Assembly: GCF_000002235.5 (NCBI RefSeq)
Contig: NW_022145596.1
Coordinates: forward strand, 29,839,367 to 29,903,366
Reading direction: 5' to 3'
Origin: Strongylocentrotus purpuratus
Lineage: Eukaryota; Echinodermata; Echinoidea; Camarodonta; Strongylocentrotidae
Length of the DNA: 64,000 nucleotides
Shown here: positions 21,189 through 31,500 of the stretch, one piece after another
How the letters are laid out: every line of letters begins with the position of its first letter
How positions within the stretch are numbered: position 1 is the stretch's first letter
Notes under the pieces: generated by a model
What the model saw: the letters and a program-made list of their open reading frames with translations, nothing else
The model's database searches: none
What the model was told of the DNA's origin: nothing
Position numbers and translations under genes: made by a program

Positions 21189-23718
21189 ACAGATGTCACT
21201 GTTTATGTTTCGTCTTTACGGCCAGTAAACTCCTGCTCTAGCTGCCCTTTTTAAAGAAAAACAAAGACGTACAATCTTATCCAACAAGACAGTCAAATCA
21301 ATTTTACCCATCCAATCCCAAAACCACTACGGCACATAAATTAATTAGGCATAGTGGCCCGCACAAATGGAATGCACCGCCTTTGGATCAGGTTAATATT
21401 CATCCAGGGATTGCATTCAAAGCAGCAGTAAAAAGAATGCTGCTCTCCCAATATATTGATTAATCGTCTAATCGTCTTCTTTTTTAACACTTATATGTTC
21501 AATCATCTGTAACTCAATATTGATATAATCATCATTACTATTATTACCATTATTATCACCATCTTCATCATCATTACTACAATTAGCATGTTTTGAATAA
21601 ATTATATGACATAAAAGACCCAATCCACCTTTACAGGTCATATTTAACTGTTTACCTAGGAAAACCATGTTAAAGGGACTCGGTAACATTGTTGAAGGTT
21701 GAGGAAAAACTTGCTTAATTTTTGTATAAAATGTTACTTATTATATTCCATCTACTGTACTAACCCGCTGACATGCAAACAATCCTGAACAAAATCTCAA
21801 ACCACAAAGATATCTATGGTTTTCTTTGAAGGCGTCACTGTGAAACACGCTCTAACACTGATTGACAGTAAATTCTCCTAACCGTTTTTGAAGTTTCCCA
21901 ACCATTTTTCCATGAAAAAAGAGACACAAAACAGGCTCTAATAATCTTTCAACACTTACATGTCTGGAATGGTATGTAGAGCCAATGTATTGCTTTGTGA
22001 CGATTTAAAACGATGTAAAACTGGGCAAAATACGTTTAGAAGAGATAAGGGGCACTTGTCCTACGTAAAAAACGGGGCACGTTTGGGGTACTCAAGAGCC
22101 CCCCCCCCCCCCCCACCCCCCAGAGCGCCGCTTCTTTCCATATGTGAAACTCCAACCCATATCATTTCCTCAACTTCAAGTGCGGCTGTTTGTGCAAACA
22201 AATCTTCATGTTGCCGCCGAGTAAAGCTAATTTATACTACCCAGCAACTACGAGGCGCCAGTAACATTTTCGAGCGAGAAGAATCGGATAAAAAATGTTT
22301 AATATTAGTGATTATTGAACAAGCATTTTGCCAGCGTTTGATTAATAAAATAAATTAATAAAAAGAAAAAATTCAACACCTATGATATTTGTCATTATTA
22401 CATTTGAAAAAAATAAGAAAACATGCAGCAAAAATTAGTTGGCAAAAAATGGTAGTATGGTCTTTGGTTTTTAGTGTAAACCAGTCTACGGCGTTTTGTT
22501 TGCCCTCGGCAAATGTTCGATTTGAAATACGAGCTGAAATTTTGACATGTGTTTGCAAGGAAGCGATAAGACATTTTGAAACGAAGAAGAAAAAAACGCT
22601 ATGGTATCATTCTGTATGTTACATATTAACATGACACAACAGTCTGAAATGAAATACAAATATTTTTTGATGGTATATGTTTTCCGGCAGAGTCGAGTAA
22701 ATCATATTGCACCGACTTGTTTCGTGCCTGCAAATGCTTCCAACAACTTACATTTACATAAACAATGTAGTTGGTTACATTAATATTCGGGCAAAGTAAC
22801 ATTTTATCTGAACGCTAAATCGAAGCAAAGTATCGACATGCCAGTCGTCTATGCACTCTGATTTCGAGCCATTGCCTAGATTTTTTTCTCCTTAAGGATC
22901 TCTTGCTGAGTTTTTCCGCCATTTCTCTATACAACCAGCCTGCGTTAGTAAAATATTATTGTCTACGTATTCTTTAAATTAAATTTAGCTATGAGTCTCT
23001 TGTTCATTATTGAATCAATACATGGGAGATTCACGACAGTGTTGATTCTGTAATCAGAAGGAGGAAAGCGAGACTCTCTACATCCATTTGGAATATCAAG
23101 TATGCAGCGTTTGATATGCACCATGTCAGGTTAACGTCACCATAGGTTGACACTCTCACCGGAATACAATATTGGCGTAAAGAAATCATCGTGACAGCGT
23201 ACCATTTTGCAAGACATGATAATCTATCCTAGATTTCTTTTTGAGAAGTACTTCATGCCATTTGATAAATGAGCCCTGCGAGGATGGTTCTCTGTGTAAC
23301 TAGGGAATACTTTTTGGCATACTTCACCAACATTGAGCTAATGTTGAACTTTCACTAGGAAGTTTGTACTTTTCCTAAAAATCTCAATGTAATATGAGAT
23401 CAGATTTATATTTCAGTTTTGTCGTCATTACCGTGATTTCAAGCTACCTGTTCAAGAGGGCGGCACTTCATTATTGATTGTTGCTCAGTTTTGCAGGCCG
23501 TATTATCGACGGTAGTGAAAAGACACGTTTTTCCCTGCCTGCATAAATCGATGCTCATTTTTTGTCTATGCTGTCTGGGGCTCAACGGGCGACCCTTCTG
23601 TGCTTTGACAAAACGGACAACGCCCAAACATTGACCCGTTGAGCGCATCGGTGTTGCAACACGAATCTTCCCGCATTATCGGGTCTGTAATGTCAAGTAA
23701 TGTTATATAGATTTCGCA
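21189..23718. other. Non-genic DNA
   Basis: No gene is supported. A run of about 20 C residues with one A lies near 22091-22110. 21520-21590 is a loose ATT/ATC microsatellite. The remainder shows nothing recognisable. Confidence 0.4.
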
Positions 23719-24428
23719 ATCTACGAGAAGAAATAATGAACTAATTTGTTTAAGCTCGAGGAGTCCATGTGCATCCCGTCTCACGTGTCCGGAAACATCC
23801 GTCACATTGAATTGATTTCTCGTTAGGTTAAAAGCAGCTGAACAAGAGGTTCATTAGTAAGACAAAGAACGTGTACTCGAAAATGACTTTGATTACCAAT
23901 ACACTGTTAAAAAAATAAAGACGTCCATATCCTTGGACAAGATGGTTTGGCGTAGACGGGAAGCTAATTTTTAGGATCGCTCAATAGTTTGGTGCCATCA
24001 CTTCTGAACCTAACTTGTTTGAAAACTGCGGATTGAGCACATACCTCATCTAATCAACACGGATGTACCAGTTTACAGACTTCAAAAGATTTTGGATGAA
24101 AGGTTTCGAACCGAGGACACGGCGGCTCATTAGAAATACCAGACAACTATATCACTGAATATATAAAATCATATTTTATAAAATATTTTGTTGGATTATG
24201 AGATGATGGAGTCAATGATTGAAAGTAAAATGTGAGAAATTATGGATTAAATTCAATGCTCAAATATTATTGTAGTTAAATGACTCCACGTCGAATCTTC
24301 AACCTGGCTTTCAAATAATCACAGGGCAATGGATAGCGCGGACATTCATCCTGCGTGGAATGCATCAGAAGAAAGCTCTAAAACAGAGAACGATTTCTTG
24401 GACGTGGATGACAGGTCTGCAGCAGAAG
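23719..24428 (+). repeat. Tandem duplication unit A (5' region of GPCR 2)
   Basis: This block is a diverged direct copy of 24429-about 25340. Matching landmarks are ATCTACGAGAAG (23719 and 24429), AAGCTCGAGGAGTCCATGTG, ACAAAGAACGTGTA, ACACTGTTAAAA and the CTTTCAAATAATCA just before the start codon. The junction lies directly after codon 33 of the copied receptor. Unit B is longer by about 200 bases because of several insertions, or unit A lost them. Confidence 0.88.
24105..24175 (-). repeat. Possible tRNA-like (SINE) relic, also present at 24960-25030
   Basis: On the minus strand, CTCGGTTCGAAACC resembles a B box. It sits downstream of an AGTTGTCTGG...AATGAGC stretch. The same arrangement occurs at about 24960-25030 in the second duplication unit, with TCGGTTCGAACCC. 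The A box is weak. If it is real, the SINE was present before the tandem duplication. Confidence 0.3.
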
Positions 24429-24445
24429 ATCTACGAGAAGAATAA
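24329..24445 (+). pseudogene. Truncated N-terminal copy of GPCR 2
   Basis: ATG 24329 to TAA 24443-24445 encodes 38 residues. The first 33 match the N-terminus of the receptor at 25243 (SADIHPAWNASEESSKTEND...) with two substitutions, Glu2 to Asp and Thr32 to Ala. The last five residues (DLREE) come from the start of duplication unit B. No transmembrane segment is included. If transcribed with the receptor it would act as an upstream reading frame. Confidence 0.85.
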
Positions 24446-25242
24446 TGATCTACTTTGATTAAGCTCGAGGAGTCCATGTGAATCTCGTCTCACGTGCCCG
24501 GATACAAACGTCACATTAACTTAATTTTTCGTAACGTTAGATTCAGGTGAACAAGAGTTTCATTAGGGAGACAAAGAACGTGTAATGAAGGGCACAGGTG
24601 GTTATGTATGATTGCCGATACACTGTTAAAACAAATAAAGACGATGAAAGATTGTTATCTAACTTATGAACAGTCGTCGGATACATGTCCTCATGCAAGT
24701 TGGTTCGGCGTAGACGGGAAGCTGATTTTTAGGATCACTCGATAGTTTGGTGCCATCACCTCTGGAACTGACTTGTTTGAAAACTGCGGACAGAACACAA
24801 ACCTCATTTAATCGACACTAATGTACGAGTTTACAGACTTCGAAAGATTTCGGATGGAAGGTTAATTGGGTTCTACTCCGTGTTATGTACCTCAGCTTAT
24901 ATTTACAGCGATGAGATTTGATTGTTTACGTCAGGCATCGATCATCTTCGTTAAACAATCTTGATCGGGTTCGAACCGAGGATTTGTCGGCTCATTAGAA
25001 ATGACAGAGATCTAATCACTCACATATGAACATAGATTTTTGTTGGATTCTAAGATGATGGCGTCAATACTAATAAAATGGTGCTTATAAAGTGCTTTCC
25101 ATCGAAGTCTTTAAACGCTATGATTACATGATTTAGATAAAAACCGTGAGAACTTATGGATTGATTTCAAAGCTCAAATATTATTGTAGTTGAGTGACTC
25201 CAAGTCGAATCTTGAACCTGGCTTTCAAATAATCAAAGGGAA

Positions 25243-26442
25243 ATGGAGAGCGCGGACATTCATCCTGCGTGGAATGCATCAGAAGAAAGCTCTAAAACAG
25301 AGAACGATTTCTTGGACGTGGATGACAGATCTGCAACAGAGGTGATACTGTCAATATTTACAATGGGCTTAATCATAGTTCTTAGCATATCTGGGAACAT
25401 TTTTGTGTTGGCGGCAATTGTTCGGGAACGCGTTCTTCATAGCAAGACTTCTATCTTCATTGCAAGCTTAGCCATTGCAGATCTAATTAACGCCAGTCTG
25501 AACATGCCTACTATATTAGTAAGTTGTATATATGACAAGTGGATATTTGGTGAAATTATTTGTGCCGCTATCGGTGTTTCGGTCGTTACAGCATGCACGG
25601 CAAGTATCAACACATTGGGAGCAATAGCAATTGATCGTTATTTCGCCATCGTGTACCCATTTAAATATTCGGAGCGCATGTCGGCCTGTCGCGTTGCCGC
25701 CATTTTGGTCTGGATTTGGACACAGTCTGTATTATTCGGTCTCATGCCTGCGTTCGGTGTGTCGGAGTTCGTTTACATTGAATCGGAATATCTCTGCTCC
25801 GCTGACTGGTCTACCCATTTGTCCTATACGATCATCATCGTCCTGGTGAACATGGGAGCCCCAATAATACTGATGACCTACTCCTACAGACACATATTTC
25901 GGATTGCGTCCGCGCATCGCAAGCAGATGAGGACACGGCATAATTTAAACGAGTCTGGCGCGGATGTCCCAACGGGCAGGAATCGCACAACCGTCATAGC
26001 TTTCACAAAGAGAGCAAAACAATTGCGACAGGACACCAAAGCTGCTACAACTCTCTTGATAGTCATGGGTACGTTTCTAATCTGTTGGCTACCACATACG
26101 ATCACGATGCTATGCTTCGCCTTCCCATCCTGCACCGCTATTCCTGAGGGCTTCTACGTCGTGTCCACCTGGTTTGCCATGTTAAATTCTGCCTGCAATC
26201 CTTTTATTTACTGCATAACGAACAAACAGTTTCGACAGGCTTTCAAACGTACCTTCGCTCAAATGTTGCCGGCATCTTGGAAGAGGAGAATGGATCGACG
26301 CGTAAACCCAGATCCGACATTAGGGACAACAGCGACAGTTAAAGCTCCGAATTCAAACATCTCTATTTATTCACATGATCTTAGTCACACGGATGACAAT
26401 ATTCATTCTCATACACCAACAATTATTGCAGACTGTTTATAG
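25243..26442 (+). CDS. Class A GPCR 2, intronless, 399 residues
   Basis: This is a complete seven-helix receptor. The extracellular tail is about 32 residues with one N-glycosylation site (NAS, residues 11-13). TM1 has SGNIFVLAAIV, TM2 has LAIADLINASLNMP and TM3 starts at Cys (IICAAIG) and ends with DRYFAIVYPF. TM4 has ILVWIWTQSV, a conserved Cys sits in the second loop (EYLCSADW), and TM5 has IIIVLVNMGAPIIL. The third loop is about 70 residues and basic. TM6 has FLICWLPHTI (CWxP) and TM7 has NSACNPFIY. The C-tail is about 75 residues, Ser/Thr-rich. Position 3.32 is Val, so it is not a classical amine receptor. The ligand is unknown; it could be an orphan class A type. The start follows the duplicated leader directly. 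Confidence 0.95.
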   Translation: MESADIHPAWNASEESSKTENDFLDVDDRSATEVILSIFTMGLIIVLSISGNIFVLAAIVRERVLHSKTSIFIASLAIADLINASLNMPTILVSCIYDKWIFGEIICAAIGVSVVTACTASINTLGAIAIDRYFAIVYPFKYSERMSACRVAAILVWIWTQSVLFGLMPAFGVSEFVYIESEYLCSADWSTHLSYTIIIVLVNMGAPIILMTYSYRHIFRIASAHRKQMRTRHNLNESGADVPTGRNRTTVIAFTKRAKQLRQDTKAATTLLIVMGTFLICWLPHTITMLCFAFPSCTAIPEGFYVVSTWFAMLNSACNPFIYCITNKQFRQAFKRTFAQMLPASWKRRMDRRVNPDPTLGTTATVKAPNSNISIYSHDLSHTDDNIHSHTPTIIADCL

Positions 26443-28535
26443 ACCAATTTACAAATGATTAGTCAGAATGGGCAGATAACGGTCGCTTGAGAGTAAGTTT
26501 GGCAGTTGAACAGGATTGTATTACTCGGGTCATTCAAAATGATATTTAGAAAACAGATCGTTATGTTCTGCTAAAACAAATGACAACCGTGTGATTTGAA
26601 CTTAAAGAAGGAAATAGTATTGTCCATTGATACAACTATGAAATTCTTATGCAAGTTGCACAAGAGGTGTCATTCTGATTGCGTTATCATACTTGCGATA
26701 GTCGAGCCTTTGAACAAATTCTGTAAACGATTAAGGTGCCTGATGGTGCTCTTCTTACTGCAGTAAACTAGCATGAATCGCCTCGAAGCTTAACTATAAA
26801 ATTGAGTTCTGGTCATTTTGCGTTGTAAAATCAATTGTGTGGAATCGAATTAAAAAGGATGATCATTTTCAGTAGCAGATAAGTAGTGGTGTATACTGTG
26901 AAGTTTTGATAAGAAGTTGGCCCAGTCTTACTAAAAGTCTTAATCACAGTACACAGAAATGTATATATAGGACTACACAAACATATGGCATGAATTAAGT
27001 GTGGTCCACAACCTTTAGCTGTTACTTGTCATAATTTGAATATGAGGGCATTTAAAGAGCCGTTATTTTTCAGGGGACACCTTTTCGGAATGACAAAAGC
27101 TTTCAAGTTATGTTTTAATATTTCCAGAACTCAATCTTCTTATTTAAGGATGAGATAGTAGGCTTCGTATGGAAGAAAATAGAGGGGGCTCGGGGGCTCG
27201 ACTACCCCCCCCCCCCCGCAACCCCCAAATATTACCAAATGTACTCGCGTCTATGTTTGACATCCAGGCTGATGGGCACTTCACTCATCATGAGGAGCCC
27301 TACACCTTGTAAATGTGATAGAAAACGTCAATTTTATTTTACCTTGTACACAGAGCAACACAATCTTCCGAGAATGTAAAGTGGTTCATTTTGATCGCCT
27401 CGGAATTGATTAAAATTCTCTGAACGCATATGACGGAAGAAAAAAAATCAGAATATATAAATGTGCATGTATTATGTCCGTCCGCTTTTATATTCAATAT
27501 TAGGCCTAATTTCGTAATATGTAAACTGTATATACGCCTTGTTTGTTACGCACATGTTAATGGCATAACTCATGATCACAGAAATATTGTTATTTTGGGG
27601 TCTGTTAAACCTTGTGAAGCTTTGCTTCCGGTTACATGGATGAATTAAAGGCCTTAAAGTAAGATCTATTTGAGCACATAATCACTGAAAACCTTGAGTC
27701 GTGACATATAAACAATGTAAAAATGTGTCACTGAGTTATTTTGTTGAATAGTTGATTAATTATGAATTGTTAAATATTTATAAAGCGAAAGTTCCCCGTA
27801 ATCCAAAAGACCGGCAGCTAGCCTTCAAGACCGAAAAACAAACAGATACAGTGTAAGCAATATTTTTTTTGGTTAACTTAGATGAAGGAAGAGCAGCCAA
27901 AGGAATAGATTCAGAAAATAAAGAGAAGAAAAAACTAACGTATACACACAAAGATAAAAAGAAAAGATACAAGAAAGACAGAAACAGAGGAATACATAAT
28001 CAAAGATATAAAAGGATGATGGAAAGAGAAATACATAGAAATACATATCAGAATAAAGAGAGAAGAGGAAAAAGGAGAGATAAATTCAAAAAAGGAAAAG
28101 TGAAAATTCAGTTATTTCGGTCCCAAGAGCTACATAGTTGTAGATATCCCTCAAATAATTCAATTTTCTATATTTCGAAAGCTGCAGATTTTATAAAATG
28201 TCATTTAATAATAATGCTTTTGTTTCTGCCTTCACTTGCCGCTCGTTGTTACGAGACAAGGCCGCAAATAAGGGAGTGAAAGATTGATTTTAAATTACTC
28301 TATGTGTTAAATTAATTATGATCGATCTTATTCAATTAGTAACTGGGTTAACAATAGCCTTATTCCAGGCGTATTGTGGTTTTCCTCCTAAACATAATGT
28401 AAAAGCTGGTTCTGTATCCATTGTCTCTGTAATTATCTAGGCAAGGTATCAAATGAATGTGAAAACTCGATTAAATCTGAAAGAAGATTAAGGCCACCGA
28501 TCTGCTTATGCAACTGAACTAGTTAATATCTTTTG
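26443..28535. other. Downstream flank of GPCR 2
   Basis: No further gene is seen. A stretch at about 26830-26990 (GATGATCATTTT..., then TTGGCCCAGTCTT and GTACACAGAAATGTATAT) matches the interior of the element at 57882-58277, so a relative of that element lies here. A C-rich run is at 27206-27222. 27870-28080 is A/G-rich and gives a long Lys/Arg/Glu frame of low complexity. Confidence 0.5.
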
Positions 28536-28539
28536 TCAA

Positions 28540-28710
28540 GATATTACCCTACATTTGCCACACTCGACCCAGGCGAGGTAAATGGGTACCTGGTGGAATT
28601 ATTCCTTGAAATGCACTGTGCGCTGATTACGGCTGCCGGAGCTAAATCTAGGGTAATCATTTCCAAAGCTCTTTGGAAGCATATAGAGACGTTTTATTAT
28701 TATATAGTCA
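28540..28710 (+). mobile_element. SINE body fragment
   Basis: CATTTGCCACACTCGACCCAGG, then GTAAATGGGTACC and GGCTGCCGGAGCTAA. It closes at TTTTATTATTAT. The same order (CATTTGCCA..., GTAAATGGGTACC, ..., ATTATTATT) is found at 60870-60995. The tRNA head is not obvious here. No coding potential. Confidence 0.6.
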
Positions 28711-28878
28711 CAACTAGCGTGACTATAATCATGACTAGAGAAAAACGCATGTTGGTTTATTGTTGGAAAAGCCAGTGAGTTGCAGAGAAAATGATCCTCG
28801 TGCTCGATGCACACGGATCGTCATTTCGATTGCGTTATTCTCTGCGCTAAACAGGTCTGGGAAGCCAATTATCCCAAA

Positions 28879-29190
28879 CAGGGGGTGTTTCACAAAGATC
28901 CTAAGTCGAACTTAACTCTAAGTTGGACTTAAAAATTATGGAAAGCCATTTGTAGCCTTAAAATAATAAATATTCAAAAGCAAAAAATCAAGTATTTTAG
29001 ACTTTTTATAAATTCACATCAAGAACATGAAATCTCCCTGATAATAGAAAATATGCATGATTTAAATCATCATTTTATGCCTTTTAAAATAACTTTACAA
29101 CATATCTTCATAGATGCTAACGGCTTTCATAAGTGTTAAGTCCAACTTAGAGATAAATTCAACTTAGGATCTTTGTGAAACATCCCCCAG
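28879..29190. mobile_element. MITE, TIR GGGGGTGTTTCACAAAGATC
   Basis: A 310-bp element with long inverted ends: GGGGGTGTTTCACAAAGATC, CTAAGT, then AACTTA...AAGTTGGACTTA, mirrored at the right by AAGTCCAACTTA and GATCTTTGTGAAACATCCCC. 60538-60852 is a second copy in reverse orientation, sharing the interior TTCTATTATCAGGGAGAT type sequence. It is non-coding. The superfamily is unassigned. Confidence 0.88.
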
Positions 29191-29265
29191 GAATTATTCA
29201 AAACATTGTTCTGATTGCCCTCGTGCTTTTGCGTGGTTTTTTGTTGTTGCGCGTTATCATTTGAT

Positions 29266-29408
29266 AAATGACGCGTCAAGCACGTAACTGGTCGCTGGCT
29301 GGCGCAGTCTTACGTCAGGCGAATGACGCCTCATGTGCAGTGAGCATTACTCACGCATGCGCACTATCACTGATTGTAATGTTAAGTGGAAAAGACAATG
29401 ACGTAGCA
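29266..29408. promoter_or_regulatory. Cluster of CRE/ATF-like motifs
   Basis: Within 140 bases there are TGACGCGTCA (29269-29278), TTACGTCA (about 29310), ATGACGCCTCA (about 29322), CACGCATGCGCAC (about 29352, NRF-1-like) and TGACGTAG (about 29399). This density of TGACG half-sites and CpG in AT-rich DNA could mark a promoter or enhancer. It may also be part of a repeat. No adjacent gene is recognised. Confidence 0.3.
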
Positions 29409-29410
29409 TT

Positions 29411-30201
29411 CATTTGGTTTTTTCCGTTTGTTGCAAAAGTTGCACTGTGCATCACTGTACAATAAAATTCTGTTGTGTATTCTTGTCAGGTTTGTATATT
29501 GTGTTGATTTCATAAATACCATTGTAATACACACATATATAACATTAAACTTGACATTTGATTGAAGTTTGGTGGAAACTTGAATTGTCCGCCGTGAAGT
29601 ATTCAAGAGTCGCTGCACAACAAGTGACGACCCTCTGCAAGTCCTTGGCATTGGTCTTGCCTAGATGGAGGAGTATGTAAACAAAAATTAATGTTAAAGC
29701 CATCATAATATTGTATGAGTCCCTGTTGTCACGATCTTCGTCCATTTCTCTTCCTTTCTCACTCCTTCTCCCCCCCCCCCCTCTCTCTCTCCCTCCCCTC
29801 CCTTCCTCTCTTTTTCCCCATCGTTTGATATTCCCTGTATCGTGTGTATGGTTATATTCGCCTCTGACTAAGTGTTCTAACTTTCATCTTATAAATATTA
29901 ATTAATAAATGCCTGCGTAAAACAGTAAAAAAAAAATGGTACTATAAAAAACTTGTATATATTTCATTTATTTCATTCACCAGCCGCTTTTCAGTTATTT
30001 ACTTGCATATTATAGGTCTTTATTTCTTATAATTCCAATGATGAAGGGGAGATGGCAAAGGAGTGTAGATAGATAAGTAAAAGATTGTGGAGAGAAAAGA
30101 AGGGGAAATTGCAGGAGAGAAGTAGGCAATGAGTGAGGAAATAGAAAGAAATTAAAAACAACAACAGAAAGTGAGGAGTGGGTGTGTGTATGAGCGTGTG
30201 T

Positions 30202-30202
<1 letters not shown>
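29411..30202. other. Non-genic DNA
   Basis: Nothing coding is supported. C-rich and CT-rich simple sequence lies near 29770-29815, and 30040-30200 is A/G-rich. Confidence 0.4.

Positions 30203-30250
<48 letters not shown>
30203..30250. repeat. (GA)n microsatellite
   Basis: A GA run with a few A interruptions. Confidence 0.95.
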
Positions 30251-30849
30251 GGGAGATTTCAAAGTCAAATATGTTACATTTTTCTTAATTTATATCTTCT
30301 TTTTTTTTAATTTAGGGCCTGTAGAGATAGTTTTCTAACAGCATGTGGCACTGGAACGAGTTTCGTCAGAGGGCCTATTAAAATACATGACTAATTTTCA
30401 CTGCTTTCCTTATCTTCTCTTATTACTGCTTCTTTATGAACTTTTAACATTGGCAGGATAACATCTAGGAGCATGCAGGGAGCTGATGATCACCAGCGTT
30501 GGGATTTCACATAGAGCCATTATTTTGTGTTCTAATAACACCAAGCGGAAGATTCATATCTATGTCATATTGGATTAATAGTAATGAAGCCATCCTTGAA
30601 CATTCATGATTTTGCCCTCCGCCGTTAACAAATATCGATTAAAGACATGATGGAGACGAGCGGGAAGGGAGAAGGGGATGTACTTAGAGAGAGAGGGACA
30701 GAGAGCTAGGGGAGAGAAAGAGGAGAAAGAGATAGGAAGGAGAGGGCGAAGGGGTGCGGACTGGAATGGTGTCTGAGGAAGAGAGGAAGTGAGGCAAGAG
30801 ACTAGAGAGGGGAAAGAGACACAGACAGGGGAGAGAAAGAAAGAGAAGG
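30251..30849. other. Non-genic DNA, purine-rich on the right
   Basis: No gene is supported. From about 30660 the plus strand is A/G-rich and grades into the minisatellite. Confidence 0.4.
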
Positions 30850-30854
30850 AAGAG

Positions 30855-30900
<46 letters not shown>

Positions 30901-31500
30901 CTCGAGACGGGAATGGGGGGTAGGAGAAAGAGAGGTAAAAAAGAAAAAGATAGAAAAGGAAAGTGGTGAAATAAAGAAAGAGAGGAGGGGTGGGGGAGAG
31001 AGAAACAGAGAGGGAGTAGGAAGGGAGGGAGAGAGAGAGAGAGAGAGACCTCGAGACGGGAATGGGGTGTAGGAGAAAGAGAGGTAAATAAAGAAAAAGA
31101 TAGAAAAGGAAAGTGTTGAAAGAAATAAAGAGAGAGAGAGAGGAGGGGTGGGGGAGAGAGAAACAGAGAGGGGAGATGGGGAGGGAGAGAGACCTCGAGA
31201 CGGGAATGGGGTGTAGGAGAAAGAGAGGTAAATAAAGAAAAAGATAGAAAAGGAAAGTGTTGAAAGAAATAAAGAGAGAGAGAGAGAGGAGGGGTGGGGG
31301 AGAGAGAAACAGAGAGGGGGAGATGGGGAGGGAGAGAGACCTCGAGACGGGAATGGGGTGTAGGAGAAAGAGAGGTAAATAAAGAAAAAGATAGAAAGAG
31401 AAAGTGGGAGAAAATAATAAAGAGAGAGAGAGGTGGGATGGGGGAGAGAGAAACAGAGAGGGGGAGATAGGGAGGGAGGGAGGGAGAGCGAGAGCGAGGG
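30850..31500. repeat. Purine-rich minisatellite, unit about 145 bp
   Basis: The marker CCTCGAGACGGGAATGGGG occurs at 30900, 31049, 31193 and 31340, giving steps of 149, 144 and 147. Each unit contains AGGAGAAAGAGAGGTAAA, a GA microsatellite of varying length, and GAAACAGAGAGGG. Unit length differences come mainly from the GA run. Long Ser/Leu/Pro frames on the minus strand are artefacts. Confidence 0.95.

Noticed and set aside
27869..28279. A 136-residue Lys/Arg/Glu-rich frame
   Set aside because: A/G-rich low-complexity DNA with no motif. It starts inside AT-rich flank and has no supporting context.
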